DNA of 64,000 bases from Kitasatospora xanthocidica (GTDB taxonomy: Bacteria > Actinomycetota > Actinomycetes > Streptomycetales > Streptomycetaceae). The position numbers were made by a program, and so were the translations under genes. Below, piece by piece: positions 1-8,358 of this stretch (its first letter is position 1; every line of letters starts with the position of its first letter). The notes beneath the pieces were generated by a model. That model was not told the DNA's origin and ran no database searches. It was given only the letters and a program-made list of their open reading frames with translations. The stretch spans positions 27,670 to 91,669 of the forward strand of contig NZ_BNBY01000030.1 of assembly GCF_014656195.1 (NCBI RefSeq), written 5' to 3'.

Positions 1-74
1 GCCCGGCGCGGCAGCCGAGTTCCCCGGCGCTCACCCCTGGATGCACCGGGCCGAGCGAGGCCCACCCGGGTGCG

Positions 75-2573
75 CTACGGCAGCGGTGCGGTCGGCAGGT
101 CGGCCGGGACGAGGAGCTGGAGCTCCTCGGTCGAGGGGTCGGCGAGGTGGGCGACCCGTACCGCGTGCCGCTCGACCATGGTCTCGAAGATCTGCCGGGC
201 GGTGCGCCCGTTGCCGAAGTTGGGGCCGCGCTCCAGCCCTCCGAAGTGGTCCAGCAGCGCCTTCTCCGTCTCGTCGGAGAGCGCGTACTCGTGCTCCGCG
301 CACTGGGCCCGGGCGATCTCCAGCAGCTCGTCCGCCGTGTAGTCGGGGAAGCCGATGGTGCGTGAGAAGCGGGACGAGACACCGGGGTTGGCGGAGAGGA
401 AGCGTTCCATCTCGGCGGTGTAGCCGGCCACGATGACGACCACCTCGTCCCGGTGGTCCTCCATCAGCTTGACCAGGGTGTCGATGGCCTCGCGTCCGAA
501 GTCCCGGGCGCCGTCCTCGGGGGCGAGCGCGTACGCCTCGTCGATGAAGAGCACCCCGCCGCGCGCCCGGTCGAAGGCGGCCGCCGTACGGATCGCGGTG
601 GAGCCGATGTGTTCGCCGACCAGGTCCACCCGGGCCACCTCGACCAGGTGTCCGCGCTGGAGCACCCCGAGCGAGGCGAGGATCTCGCCGTAGAGCCGGG
701 CGACGGTGGTCTTCCCGGTGCCTGGGGCGCCGGTGAAGACCAGGTGCCGCCGCAGCGAGGGCGCCTTGAGCCCGGCCTGGCGGCGGCGCCGGCCGACCGA
801 GATCAGGTCGATCAGGGTGCGCACCTCCTGCTTCACCGTGGCCAGCCCGACCAGCGCGTCCAGCTCGGCGAGCGCCTCGTCGGCGGGCCGGCAGTCCGGG
901 ATCGGCGCGATCGCCGCCGAAGCGGCCGCCGAAGGCGTCAACGCCTGTGCGGCGGCGGCCAGTTGGCCGGTCCGCGGCGACGGCACATCCGCACCCCCGA
1001 ACGACGACCCGAGCCCCGACCCGACGCCGGACCCGCGCCCGGAGCCGAGGCCGAGCCCCGACCCGAGCCCGCTGCCCGGCGCCGCCGCATGCGCCGCCGC
1101 CCCGACGTCGTCCGAGACGCACCCCTCCGCGACCGGCCCCGGTTCGGAGAACTCGAACCCGGCCCGCTCGTTCTGTTCCGCCCGGCACCGGGTGAGCTGG
1201 GTCCGGCAGCCGTCGATGATGTGGAAGCCGAAGCCCTTGCCGTGCGAGACCCGGCAGTCCTCGAAGGTGCCGCGTCCCTGTGCCGAGACGTACACCCCGG
1301 CGTCGCTGCTGGCCCGTACGGTGCAGTCGCGCAGCACCGGGTCGGCGCCCTTGGTGACGATCACCCCGGTCGCCACGTCGGAGATCTCGCAGTCGGTGAG
1401 CAGCCCGCCGCTGCCGTGGTCGCGGAACCAGAGTCCGGTGCCGGCCTCCTGCACCCGACAGGCGGCCAGGGACACGGTGGCGCCGCCGCTGACCGAGACC
1501 GCCGAGCTGCGGATCCGGCTGAACGAGCAACCCTCGGCGGTGGCGGCGGAGTCCCGGTCGAGGACGAACAGGGCGTCCGGCAGGTCGTGCAGCGAGCAGT
1601 CGGTGAGGGTGAGCCGGGCACCGTCGCTGACCCACAGCGCCGGGTACTCGCCGGTGGAGCTGTGGATCTCGCTGGACTCGGCGACGGCCTCGGTGCCCTG
1701 GTCCCAGACCGACAGCGCGCCGCGCCCGAAGTCGCGGACGGTGCTGTTCACGAGGCTGAGCCGGGAGCGTCCGCGCAGGTCGGCGCCGTTCTCCGGCAGG
1801 TCGTGCACCCGGCAGCCGGTCAGGACCAGTTCGGCCTCGCCGTCCAGGGTCAGCCCGTTGCCGGTGACCCGGTGGATCTCGCAGTCGACCAGCCGGCCGC
1901 CCGCGTGCGCCTCGGCCTGCACGCCGCTGCCGCGGATCTCGTAGATCTCGCAGCCGGTCAACTCGGCCGCGCTGCCGGGGTCGGAGAGCAGCACGCCGGC
2001 GCCGGAGGCGTGGTGGACGCGGCAGCGGTCGAGGGCGGCGGTCGCGCCGCCGAGGACGGCGAGCCCGGCCTGGCCGGCGGTGGCGACCTCGCAGTCCTCG
2101 AAGGCGGCGGCGGTGCCCTCGCCGCGCAGTCGCAGCCCGAGCCCGCCCGGGTTGGCGACCACGCAGCCGCGCAGGGTCGGCCGGGCGCCGTCGACGATCT
2201 CGATCCCGGTGGCCGAGCGGGTCTCGATCCGGCAGCCGCTGAAGGAGGGCGTCGCCCCCGCACCGGTGACCAGGACGGCCGGGGTGGAGCTGTCGCCGCC
2301 CTCGACGACCAGGTCGCGGACGGTCGCGGCGGCGGTGACCGTCACCGCCACCCCTGACGGCGGTTCGATCCGTACGGTGCCCGGGCCCTGGGCCGGAACG
2401 ATCGTCACCGGCTTGTCCAGCAGCACGTTCTCCCGGAAGGTGCCCGGCCGGACGGTCACGGTGTCGCCCGGCTCGGCGGCGGCCAGGGCCTCCGCGAGCG
2501 TGTCGTACTCGCCCGCGCGGCGACGCCAGCGGGATGCGCTGTCCTGGGTGACCCGGACCCTGTGCTCAGCCAT
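75..2573 (-). CDS. Right-handed beta-helix repeat / AAA (CbxX/CfqX-type) ATPase fusion
   Basis: The 832-residue product has three parts. Residues about 20-500 are short repeated units with recurring 'CRV/CEI' turns and G-D-x-V-x-V-x-P-G at the start, the pattern of a right-handed parallel beta-helix (pectate-lyase-like fold). A Gly/Ser-rich linker follows at about 500-560. The C-terminal 245 residues are an AAA module with Walker A GAPGTGKTT at 615-623 and Walker B VLFIDEA near 674-680. The ATPase half resembles the CbxX/EccA/SpoVK group, which remodel protein complexes; the substrate is unknown. The ATG at 2573 precedes the first beta-strand-like segment. The ATPase assignment is firm, the cellular role is not known. 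The protein is probably cytoplasmic, because no signal peptide is visible. Confidence 0.85.
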   Translation of the reverse strand: MAEHRVRVTQDSASRWRRRAGEYDTLAEALAAAEPGDTVTVRPGTFRENVLLDKPVTIVPAQGPGTVRIEPPSGVAVTVTAAATVRDLVVEGGDSSTPAVLVTGAGATPSFSGCRIETRSATGIEIVDGARPTLRGCVVANPGGLGLRLRGEGTAAAFEDCEVATAGQAGLAVLGGATAALDRCRVHHASGAGVLLSDPGSAAELTGCEIYEIRGSGVQAEAHAGGRLVDCEIHRVTGNGLTLDGEAELVLTGCRVHDLPENGADLRGRSRLSLVNSTVRDFGRGALSVWDQGTEAVAESSEIHSSTGEYPALWVSDGARLTLTDCSLHDLPDALFVLDRDSAATAEGCSFSRIRSSAVSVSGGATVSLAACRVQEAGTGLWFRDHGSGGLLTDCEISDVATGVIVTKGADPVLRDCTVRASSDAGVYVSAQGRGTFEDCRVSHGKGFGFHIIDGCRTQLTRCRAEQNERAGFEFSEPGPVAEGCVSDDVGAAAHAAAPGSGLGSGLGLGSGRGSGVGSGLGSSFGGADVPSPRTGQLAAAAQALTPSAAASAAIAPIPDCRPADEALAELDALVGLATVKQEVRTLIDLISVGRRRRQAGLKAPSLRRHLVFTGAPGTGKTTVARLYGEILASLGVLQRGHLVEVARVDLVGEHIGSTAIRTAAAFDRARGGVLFIDEAYALAPEDGARDFGREAIDTLVKLMEDHRDEVVVIVAGYTAEMERFLSANPGVSSRFSRTIGFPDYTADELLEIARAQCAEHEYALSDETEKALLDHFGGLERGPNFGNGRTARQIFETMVERHAVRVAHLADPSTEELQLLVPADLPTAPLP

Positions 2574-2776
2574 GACGGTCTGTCGTCCCCACCTTCGTCG
2601 AGCCGGCGTTCAACGGACCGAACGCGCTGCGGTGCGCGGGCCGTCCGCCCACCGTAGCGCGCTCGCACGGGTGGTCCGGCCGCTCGTCGTCGCTCGGACA
2701 CCGGTAGAGCCCACCGCGGCCACAGGTTCCGACCACTTGTTCAACGAGCGCGCACAGCGGTAGTTCCGCGCGGCGA

Positions 2777-2881
2777 CGGCCGGCGCGACACCGTTCCCCG
2801 CGAGGACGCTCGGTGCGACGACGATCGGTGCGAGGGCGTTCCCCGCGAACACGCTCGGTGCGACGGCGTTCCCCGTGCCCG
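2777..2881. repeat. Imperfect 15-bp tandem repeat in intergenic DNA
   Basis: Between the ATPase start and the MOSC stop (2574-2916, no gene seen) lie about seven imperfect 15-bp units. Units at 2792 and 2837 read CGTTCCCCGCGA(G/A)(G/C)A; units at 2807, 2822 and 2852 read CG(C/A)TCGGTGCGA plus three variable bases; the first (2777) and last (2867) are degenerate. The period is a multiple of three, but no gene with a start and ribosome site spans it. Confidence 0.7.
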
Positions 2882-2916
2882 CACCCCGCGACGGCTCTCC
2901 GGCGTACGGCCCGGGC

Positions 2917-3792
2917 TCAGCGCTCGTCGACCGACCAGTGCGCCCCGTCCTCGAGCACCTCGACGTCGTCGCCCAGGTGCAGCGTGCCGAGCACGTCGCC
3001 CTCGGCGCCGGCCGGCCGCTCGGGGATCAGGTTCTGCCCGAACGAGGCCTTGCGCAGCAGCCGGTGGTGCCGGGCCAGGGTGCGCAGCGGCTCCTTGCCG
3101 CGCCGTTCGCCGGTCTCCTGGTCGGTGGTGGTGATGACGCAGCGGCCGCAGGGCTTGACCACCTTGAAGGTGAGCCCGCCGATCCGGATCCGGCGCCAGC
3201 CGTCCTCGGCCCAGGGCTCGGCGCCGGCGATCACCACGTTGGGGCGGAAGCGCTCCATCGGCAGGGGCCGGTGGTCCTCCGGGTGGTCGGCGGCGATCAG
3301 CTCGTTGAGCCGGTCCAGCGAGGCGGTGGTGGTGAGCAGCAGCGGGAAGCCGTCGGCCATCGAGACGGTGTCGCCGGGCTCGCTGAAGTCGGGGTCGACG
3401 GGGCGGGCGCGCGGGTCGTCCAGGTGCACCAGGCGGTAGTCGCCGAGGTGTTCGGCGATCCACTGGTGGGCTTCCTTCGCGGCCTCGGCGGCGTGGAAGC
3501 GGGTGCCCCAGACCTCGACCTCGGCGAGCGGGTCACCGGACGCGACGGCGGGGGCCGGGACCTCGATCCGGGAGCCGTCGGGGGCGGTCAGCACGAGCGA
3601 GCCGTCGGGCAGCAGCGCGGGCCGGATCTGTCCGAGGGCGGCGTCCTCGCGCTGGCTGACGAAGCGTCCGGTGGGGTCGGCGAGCATCCATCGGCGGTCT
3701 CCGGCCAGACCCCACGGTTGGACGACGGCGGTGTCCGGGCTCAGGCGGTACATGGACTTGACGGGGTAGACGTGGAGTCCGGTGAGCTGCAT
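2917..3792 (-). CDS. MOSC domain protein (YcbX-like)
   Basis: The 291-residue product begins MQLTGLHVYPVKS, the hallmark of the MOSC N-terminal beta-barrel domain (about residues 1-120). A C-terminal MOSC domain with the conserved Cys region KPCGRCVITT follows near residue 215. MOSC proteins bind molybdenum cofactor or sulfur and take part in reductive detoxification of N-hydroxylated compounds or sulfur transfer. I place the start at the ATG at 3792, because the family always begins at this strand and GGATGGGGGA lies directly upstream. No ferredoxin-like C-terminal domain is present, unlike some YcbX proteins. It appears monocistronic; no molybdopterin genes are adjacent. The family call is firm, the substrate unknown. 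Confidence 0.88.
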   Translation of the reverse strand: MQLTGLHVYPVKSMYRLSPDTAVVQPWGLAGDRRWMLADPTGRFVSQREDAALGQIRPALLPDGSLVLTAPDGSRIEVPAPAVASGDPLAEVEVWGTRFHAAEAAKEAHQWIAEHLGDYRLVHLDDPRARPVDPDFSEPGDTVSMADGFPLLLTTTASLDRLNELIAADHPEDHRPLPMERFRPNVVIAGAEPWAEDGWRRIRIGGLTFKVVKPCGRCVITTTDQETGERRGKEPLRTLARHHRLLRKASFGQNLIPERPAGAEGDVLGTLHLGDDVEVLEDGAHWSVDER

Positions 3793-3883
3793 TCCCCCAT
3801 CCTGCCAGCAGGTTTTCCGTCTCTGCACAGGCCCCCGTCCCCGCACGGGCGGGCAGTCGGATGCGCACCGACCCCCGGATGCG

Positions 3884-3929
3884 CACGGACCGCCCGGGAC
3901 GCCGTGGGGGGCGTTCCGGGCGGTCCGTG
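3884..3929 (-). terminator. Intrinsic terminator-like hairpin after the Gly/Gln-rich gene
   Basis: Arms 3884-3903 and 3910-3929 form a 20-bp stem with one mismatch and a 6-nt loop. It lies between the stop at 4047 and the MOSC start at 3792, so it would end the leftward transcript. There is no T-run, as usual in streptomycetes. Confidence 0.75.
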
Positions 3930-4046
3930 GATGACCCGTTTCTCCGTTCGCCCGGCGTTCAGGGGTCGCCGGGTTGTGCTCAGGTGGTGCGGGTGCGGGC
4001 CGCGTGGGGGACGGCCTCGGTTGTCAGCGCCTCACCGGCCCTGGTT

Positions 4047-4826
4047 TCAGTAGCCCTGGCCCTGCGACTGGTAGCCGCCGCCCTGGAACTGGTTGGGCTC
4101 GCCGTACGGGCCCGGGCGCTGCGGCTGCATCGGGCGGACCGGCGCGACCGGCGACATGGCCGGGCGCAGCTGGGCGCCGCCGAAGGACTGGTCGCCGCTC
4201 TGACCCTGGAAGCCGGGGCCGCCCGAGGCCTGGCCGCCGAAGGACTGCGGGCCGCCGAAGCCCTGCGGCCCGCCGGGCTGGCCCTGGCCGAAACCGCCCG
4301 GGCCGGCCTGCTGCGCGCCGAAGGACTGCTGGCCGGCCTGGCCGCCGATGAAGGTGTTCTGGCCGCCGAAGCTCTGGCCGCCGGACGGCTGGTAGCCGCC
4401 GCTCGCGGTCTGGGTGAAGGCCGGGGTGCCGGGCTGCGGCCGCTGGTACGGCTGGGGGGTGCCGTAGCCGGGGACCGGCAGCTGGGGGGAGGCGTACGCC
4501 GGCGCGGGCTGCGCGGGGATGTACGCCGTGGCGGGGCCGGCGGAGGGACCGCTGCTCGGGCCGGGGCCCAGGGCGAGGCGGGCGGGCGGCAGCGCGGGGA
4601 GGTTGCTGCCGGCACTCTCGTACCCGTTGCCGTACCGGTTCTCGTAGGACTGGCCGACGCCTGGTCCGTATCCGGACGACAGCGCCGGCGGCAGGGCGGC
4701 CGGCACGTTGATGGGTGCGATCTGGGGGACGCCGCGCTCAGCCACGAGGCTGTCGTAAATCGGCGTGCCGGAGGAGAAGGACGGAGAGGGGTAGCCGACT
4801 CCGTCGTAGGAGCGGGGCGAGGTCAT
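4047..4826 (-). CDS. Gly/Gln/Pro-rich hypothetical protein (possibly DUF6643)
   Basis: The 259-residue product opens MTSPRSYDGVGYPSPSF, then has a conserved-looking patch, IYDSLVAERGVPQIAPINVP, near residues 20-40. The rest is low-complexity: repeated SFGGQ/QSFGG and GFGQGQPGG units rich in Gly, Gln, Pro and Ser. The patch is typical of a streptomycete-specific family that I recall as DUF6643; this needs a search. The likely disordered repeats suggest a scaffold or condensate-prone protein, but no function is known. The ATG at 4826 was chosen because the family patch follows it directly; upstream in-frame codons lack a ribosome site. Confidence 0.7.
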   Translation of the reverse strand: MTSPRSYDGVGYPSPSFSSGTPIYDSLVAERGVPQIAPINVPAALPPALSSGYGPGVGQSYENRYGNGYESAGSNLPALPPARLALGPGPSSGPSAGPATAYIPAQPAPAYASPQLPVPGYGTPQPYQRPQPGTPAFTQTASGGYQPSGGQSFGGQNTFIGGQAGQQSFGAQQAGPGGFGQGQPGGPQGFGGPQSFGGQASGGPGFQGQSGDQSFGGAQLRPAMSPVAPVRPMQPQRPGPYGEPNQFQGGGYQSQGQGY

Positions 4827-5092
4827 GGGGCATACGGTAAGCCCACAATGCGCCTGCTGAGGAGAGCGGGAGGGGGAGCAGTTCGAGTGTTTACACAGTC
4901 TTCGCTCGCACAAAGGTTTCGAAAGTAGGAAGAACGGACATATCGGAGATCGGTTCCGGACAACCTCGGCGCTCCGTCAGTGATCGAACAGCGACCGGAC
5001 GGCGCGGCCAGGTGGGCCTGCGGTGACCGGCGGATGGACGGTCCGGGCCCCTGCGGAGAAACTTTTGCGGACGGGGCGTGCGCGGGCGCATT

Positions 5093-5124
5093 CGAGCCCC
5101 CGCCGAGGGTGCGGCGAGGGCTCG
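5093..5124 (-). terminator. Terminator-like hairpin downstream of mscL
   Basis: Arms CGAGCCCCCGCCG (5093-5105) and CGGCGAGGGCTCG (5112-5124) pair with one mismatch around a 6-nt loop. It lies in the 512-bp gene-free stretch 4827-5338 and would end the leftward mscL transcript. The rest of that stretch holds the promoter region of the gene starting at 4826; I see no gene in it. Confidence 0.55.
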
Positions 5125-5338
5125 TGAATGTTTCGGGGATAAAGATCCCGTCAGCGCGTTGATCGCCTGGTCCGAGGCCTGTCGGGTGGTCGTGGCCGCT
5201 CGTGGCCGGGCGCCGACGGCGGTCGGGAGTCGCCGGTGGCTGCGGGCGGTCGTGCGGGGCTCGGTGGCCGAAGCCGCGCGGTGCGCCGCCGGCGTTGTCG
5301 GTGGCTGCTGCTAAGGCCGCTGCCGGGGCGTCCGCGGG

Positions 5339-5785
5339 TCAGTGCGACTGCAGCGCCTGGGCCTGCGCGGGCAGGCCCGGCTTGCCGATCTCCGAGGTGC
5401 AGAAGGAGCAGCGGGTCGCGGCGGCCGGGATCGAGCTGAGGCACTCGGGGCAGTCCGTCTTCGCGACCGCCGCGGGCTCGGCCGAGTCGAAGCGCGACTG
5501 CAGCTTGCCGACCGGCAGCACCACGGCGAAGTAGATGACGGCGGCGGTCAGCACGAAGCCGATCAGGGCGTTCACGAACAGCCCGTACGGGAACCGGGTG
5601 CCGGCCACCTCGAAGGTCTTCTGGGTGAAGTCGCCGACCGCGCCGGACGCGACGCCGACCAGCGGGGTGAGGAACGCGCTGACGAACCCGGTGACGACGG
5701 CGGTGAAGGCCGCGCCGATCACGATACCGACCGCGAGGTCCACCACGTTTCCGCGCAGCAGGAAGCTGCGGAATCCCTTGAGCAC
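5339..5785 (-). CDS. mscL: Large-conductance mechanosensitive channel MscL with C-terminal zinc-ribbon
   Basis: The 148-residue product starts GTG (5785) as V/MLKGFRSFLLRGNVVDLAVGIVIGAAF, the MscL N-terminal helix and TM1. TM2 follows (LFVNALIGFVLTAAVIYFAVVL, about residues 65-88). MscL is a homopentameric membrane valve that opens under hypo-osmotic stretch. The C-terminal tail carries CPEC...CSFC, two CxxC pairs that could bind zinc; this is absent from E. coli MscL. The GTG start is favoured because GGAG sits seven bases upstream and the family begins at this helix; the longer in-frame reading to 5890 would add an unsupported extension. Confidence 0.93.
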   Translation of the reverse strand: MLKGFRSFLLRGNVVDLAVGIVIGAAFTAVVTGFVSAFLTPLVGVASGAVGDFTQKTFEVAGTRFPYGLFVNALIGFVLTAAVIYFAVVLPVGKLQSRFDSAEPAAVAKTDCPECLSSIPAAATRCSFCTSEIGKPGLPAQAQALQSH

Positions 5786-5996
5786 CGGGTGACTCCAAAT
5801 CCGTACGGGGGAGGGGGAGGTGGGGCACGCGGAGGCGCCCCGGCCGCACATCCTGCCGAGCGTCCCGGGTCGAGGTCCAACCGCGTTCACCCGATCCGCG
5901 TAACCGCCGCAACGACCCGCGGTGCCGGGCCGGGCGGTGCGCGGGCGCTCCGCGTACCGCCCTATCGCGGGCGGGGGGAGACGTTAACTCGACTGT

Positions 5997-6025
5997 TTGA
6001 CACCGAAATTGACGTGTCATTTGAC
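5997..6025. promoter_or_regulatory. Three TTGAC direct repeats at 12-bp period between mscL and the glycosyltransferase
   Basis: TTGAC occurs at 5997, 6009 and 6021, an exact 12-bp spacing, in the 494-bp gene-free stretch 5786-6279 between divergent genes. Phased direct repeats of this sort are typical of response-regulator sites, or they are stacked -35 elements. The bases differ from the PHO box. No other feature was found in this gap. Confidence 0.35.
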
Positions 6026-6279
6026 GTCGGCGGGAGGGGCCCGGACTGCCTCGACCTGCCGCCGTGGCGGAGCGGCGGCGCGACGGGACCGGGTGCGGCA
6101 CGGCGCGACGGGAGCGAACCGGAGCGCGGCGAGGGGTGAGACGGGGCGCACGGTGGTCGCAACCGGCGCACGACGGCGGGTTTCTGGCGCACATCGGGTG
6201 TACGAGCGCGGGCTGATGGGCCACCATCAGGTTGCGCGAAGGGGCTGTCCCGGGCGGAGCACTGTGCCAAGGTCGGTCC

Positions 6280-7461
6280 ATGCCCGACCATATGTCGGCC
6301 GATCCGGCCGGAACCCGTCCGCGCGTCCTGCACCTGATCAGTGATTCGCGCCGCGGCGGCGCCCAGAACTTCGCCCGTGACCTCCACCGGGAACTGGGCC
6401 GCCGGGGCCAGTCCTCCGCGCTGTGCGCCCTCGCCCCGCACCCGGCCGTCCACCCGGGTTCGGGGGAGTCCGACCCGGGCGACTGCCCCGACGCCTCCGG
6501 TCTGCGCACCGCCGCCGTCCTCGGCCCCGGCCGCCTGCGCCCGAGCACACTGCGGGCCCTGCGCTCCGCCGCGCGCGCCGCCGACGTCGTGCTCGCCCAC
6601 GGCTCGGACACCCTGGCCGCCTGCGCCCTCGCCCTGGCCGGCACCCGCACCCCGTTCGTCTACGTCTCCGTCGGCCACCCGCGCTACTGGACGGCCAACC
6701 GGCTCCGCCGGACCCGCGGTGCCGCGCTGATGCACCGGGCCGCCGCGGTCACCACCCTCACCGACGAGGCGCGGGCGGTGCTCCAGGAGCAGTTCGCGCT
6801 GCCCGACGGCAAGGTGCACGTGATCCCCAACTCCCGTGCCGCGGAGAGCTATCCGCCCGCCGACGGCCGGGACGACCGGCGCGCCGCCCGGCACGCGCTG
6901 GGCCTTCCGGCGGACGTCCTGCTGGTCGCCTGGATCGGTGCCATAGCGCCCGAGAAGCGGCTCGACCTGGCCCTCGACGTGCTCGACCGGCTGCCCGACG
7001 TCCGGCTCGCCGTCGCGGGGGACGGGCCGCTGCGCGAGTCGCTGGCCCGCCACCCTGCCGCCGCCCGCGCCCACTTCCTCGGCCCGCTGCCCGACCCGGC
7101 GCCGCTCTACCGCGCCGCCGACGCGCTGCTGCTCACCAGCGACAGCGAGGGTGTGCCCGGAGCGCTGATCGAGGCCGCCCTGGCCGGCGTGCCCGCCGTC
7201 GCCACCGACGTCGGCTGGGTGCGCGAGGTCGTCCGGGACGGCGCCACCGGTGCGCTCGTCGCTCCCGGGGACCCGCTCGCGCTGGCCGAGGCGCTGGGCA
7301 AGGTGCTGGCCGTCAACCGCGCGGGCCTCGGCGCGGCCGCCCGGGTGCACGCGCTGGAGCACTTCGAACTGGGCGCGGTGGTGGACGCCTGGCAGCAACT
7401 GGTGGCCGAGGTCTGGACGGCGGGTGAGGCGCCGGCCGACCGGCCGGCGGGGGAGGGCTGA
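6280..7461 (+). CDS. GT4-type glycosyltransferase
   Basis: The 393-residue product has the two Rossmann-like halves of a GT-B enzyme. The N-terminal half starts RVLHLISDSRRGGAQNFARDL, typical of Glycosyltransf_4. The C-terminal half contains IGAIAPEKRLDLALDVL, LTSDSEGVPGALIEAALAGVPAVATDVG (the E-x7-E donor-binding region) and GALVAPGDP. It would transfer a sugar from a nucleotide donor at the cytoplasmic membrane face; neither donor nor acceptor can be told. I start at the ATG at 6280; the ATG at 6292 is an alternative. No sugar-biosynthesis gene is adjacent. The family call is firm. Confidence 0.88.
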   Translation: MPDHMSADPAGTRPRVLHLISDSRRGGAQNFARDLHRELGRRGQSSALCALAPHPAVHPGSGESDPGDCPDASGLRTAAVLGPGRLRPSTLRALRSAARAADVVLAHGSDTLAACALALAGTRTPFVYVSVGHPRYWTANRLRRTRGAALMHRAAAVTTLTDEARAVLQEQFALPDGKVHVIPNSRAAESYPPADGRDDRRAARHALGLPADVLLVAWIGAIAPEKRLDLALDVLDRLPDVRLAVAGDGPLRESLARHPAAARAHFLGPLPDPAPLYRAADALLLTSDSEGVPGALIEAALAGVPAVATDVGWVREVVRDGATGALVAPGDPLALAEALGKVLAVNRAGLGAAARVHALEHFELGAVVDAWQQLVAEVWTAGEAPADRPAGEG

Positions 7462-7555
7462 CGGGGCGGCCCGAGCTAAGCCGTTCGGGCGAATCCCGGC
7501 CTGGCGTCGCGCACCGACTCGCCGGTAACGAAGCGTCGCCAGCACACTGCCCGGT

Positions 7556-8230
7556 GTGAACTCGAAGTCGCTGCTGCGGTCCACCGTCCTGTTCGCCGTC
7601 GCCGCCGGGATCGCCGTATCCCCTCTCCAGGCCGGCGCGGCGACCCACCAACCCCTGTCCGAGGGCAAGCAGTTCGTGAAGCTCGACCATCCGCAACCGG
7701 TGCGCGAGAGCGCCCGGACGGAGGCGGTCGAGTTCTTCTGGTACGACTGCGGCCACTCCCAGGCACTCGAGAAGCCCCTGCAGGCCTGGGCGGAGAAGCA
7801 TCGCGACGACGTGTCGCTGCGCCGCGTCCCGGCGATCTGGCAGGGCAGCCCGGAGGAGAACGCGCAGCGCGGCCATGCGCGGATGTACTACACGCTGGAG
7901 CGCCTGGGCCTGGTCGAGCGCCTGCAGACGAGCGTCTTCCGCTCCGTCCACGAGGAGGGTGCCGACCTCGTGACCGAGGCGGCGTCCACCGACTGGGCCG
8001 TCCACCACGGCATCGACGCCCAGCTCTTCGGCCAGACCTACCGGTCCGCCGAGGTCCGGCAGTCGGTGGAGGACGCCGCCGCCGCGTTCGTCCGGTACGG
8101 CATCAACGAGCTGCCGACGGTCATCGTCCAGGGCGAGTACCGGACCTCGCCGACCAAGGCCGGCGGTGTCGAGGCGATGCCCGAGGTGCTCGACTACCTG
8201 GTGCAGCAGGAGCAGCTGAAGAAGGGCTGA
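7556..8230 (+). CDS. Secreted DsbA-like thioredoxin-fold protein with monothiol CGHS motif
   Basis: The 224-residue product has a signal peptide (basic MNSKSLLRS, hydrophobic core to residue 22, likely cleavage near AGAA|T at 28-30). A DsbA-like thioredoxin fold with inserted helical domain follows. The expected active site FFWY-x-CPHC is FFWYDCGHS (Cys65, Ser68), so the resolving cysteine is missing. The cis-Pro loop is ELPTVIV (Pro187). DsbA oxidises disulfides outside the membrane; a CxxS variant could act in isomerisation, glutathionylation-type or mixed-disulfide reactions rather than oxidation. The overall sequence (EGKQFVKLDHP...) looks more like proteobacterial DsbA than usual actinobacterial DsbA-like proteins. 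GTG start at 7556. Confidence 0.8.
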   Translation: MNSKSLLRSTVLFAVAAGIAVSPLQAGAATHQPLSEGKQFVKLDHPQPVRESARTEAVEFFWYDCGHSQALEKPLQAWAEKHRDDVSLRRVPAIWQGSPEENAQRGHARMYYTLERLGLVERLQTSVFRSVHEEGADLVTEAASTDWAVHHGIDAQLFGQTYRSAEVRQSVEDAAAAFVRYGINELPTVIVQGEYRTSPTKAGGVEAMPEVLDYLVQQEQLKKG

Positions 8231-8287
8231 TCCCCACGGGAGCGGTGACGACGGGTCAGCTCGCTCGTGCGGAACGCCCATCCGGAG

Positions 8288-8320
8288 CCGGAGGGCCGGA
8301 GTCGCCCGCCGGCCCTCCGG
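8288..8320 (+). terminator. Intrinsic terminator-like hairpin after the DsbA-like gene
   Basis: CCGGAGGGCC (8288-8297) and GGCCCTCCGG (8311-8320) are perfect 10-bp arms with a 13-nt loop, 58 bases after the stop codon. Confidence 0.7.
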
Positions 8321-8323
8321 GTC

Positions 8324-8357
8324 TTGCCTAACCATTCAAAAGCGGTTTAATGGTTAG
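8324..8357 (+). promoter_or_regulatory. Promoter with overlapping 9+9 bp palindromic operator before the hydrolase
   Basis: CTAACCATT (8328-8336) and AATGGTTAG (8349-8357) are perfect inverted repeats with a 12-bp spacer. A plausible -35 TTGCCT (8324) and -10 TTTAAT (8346) overlap the palindrome and place the transcript start at about the ATG at 8359. A repressor of TetR or MarR type bound here would block the promoter. No such regulator gene is adjacent. Confidence 0.55.
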
Positions 8358-8358
8358 C

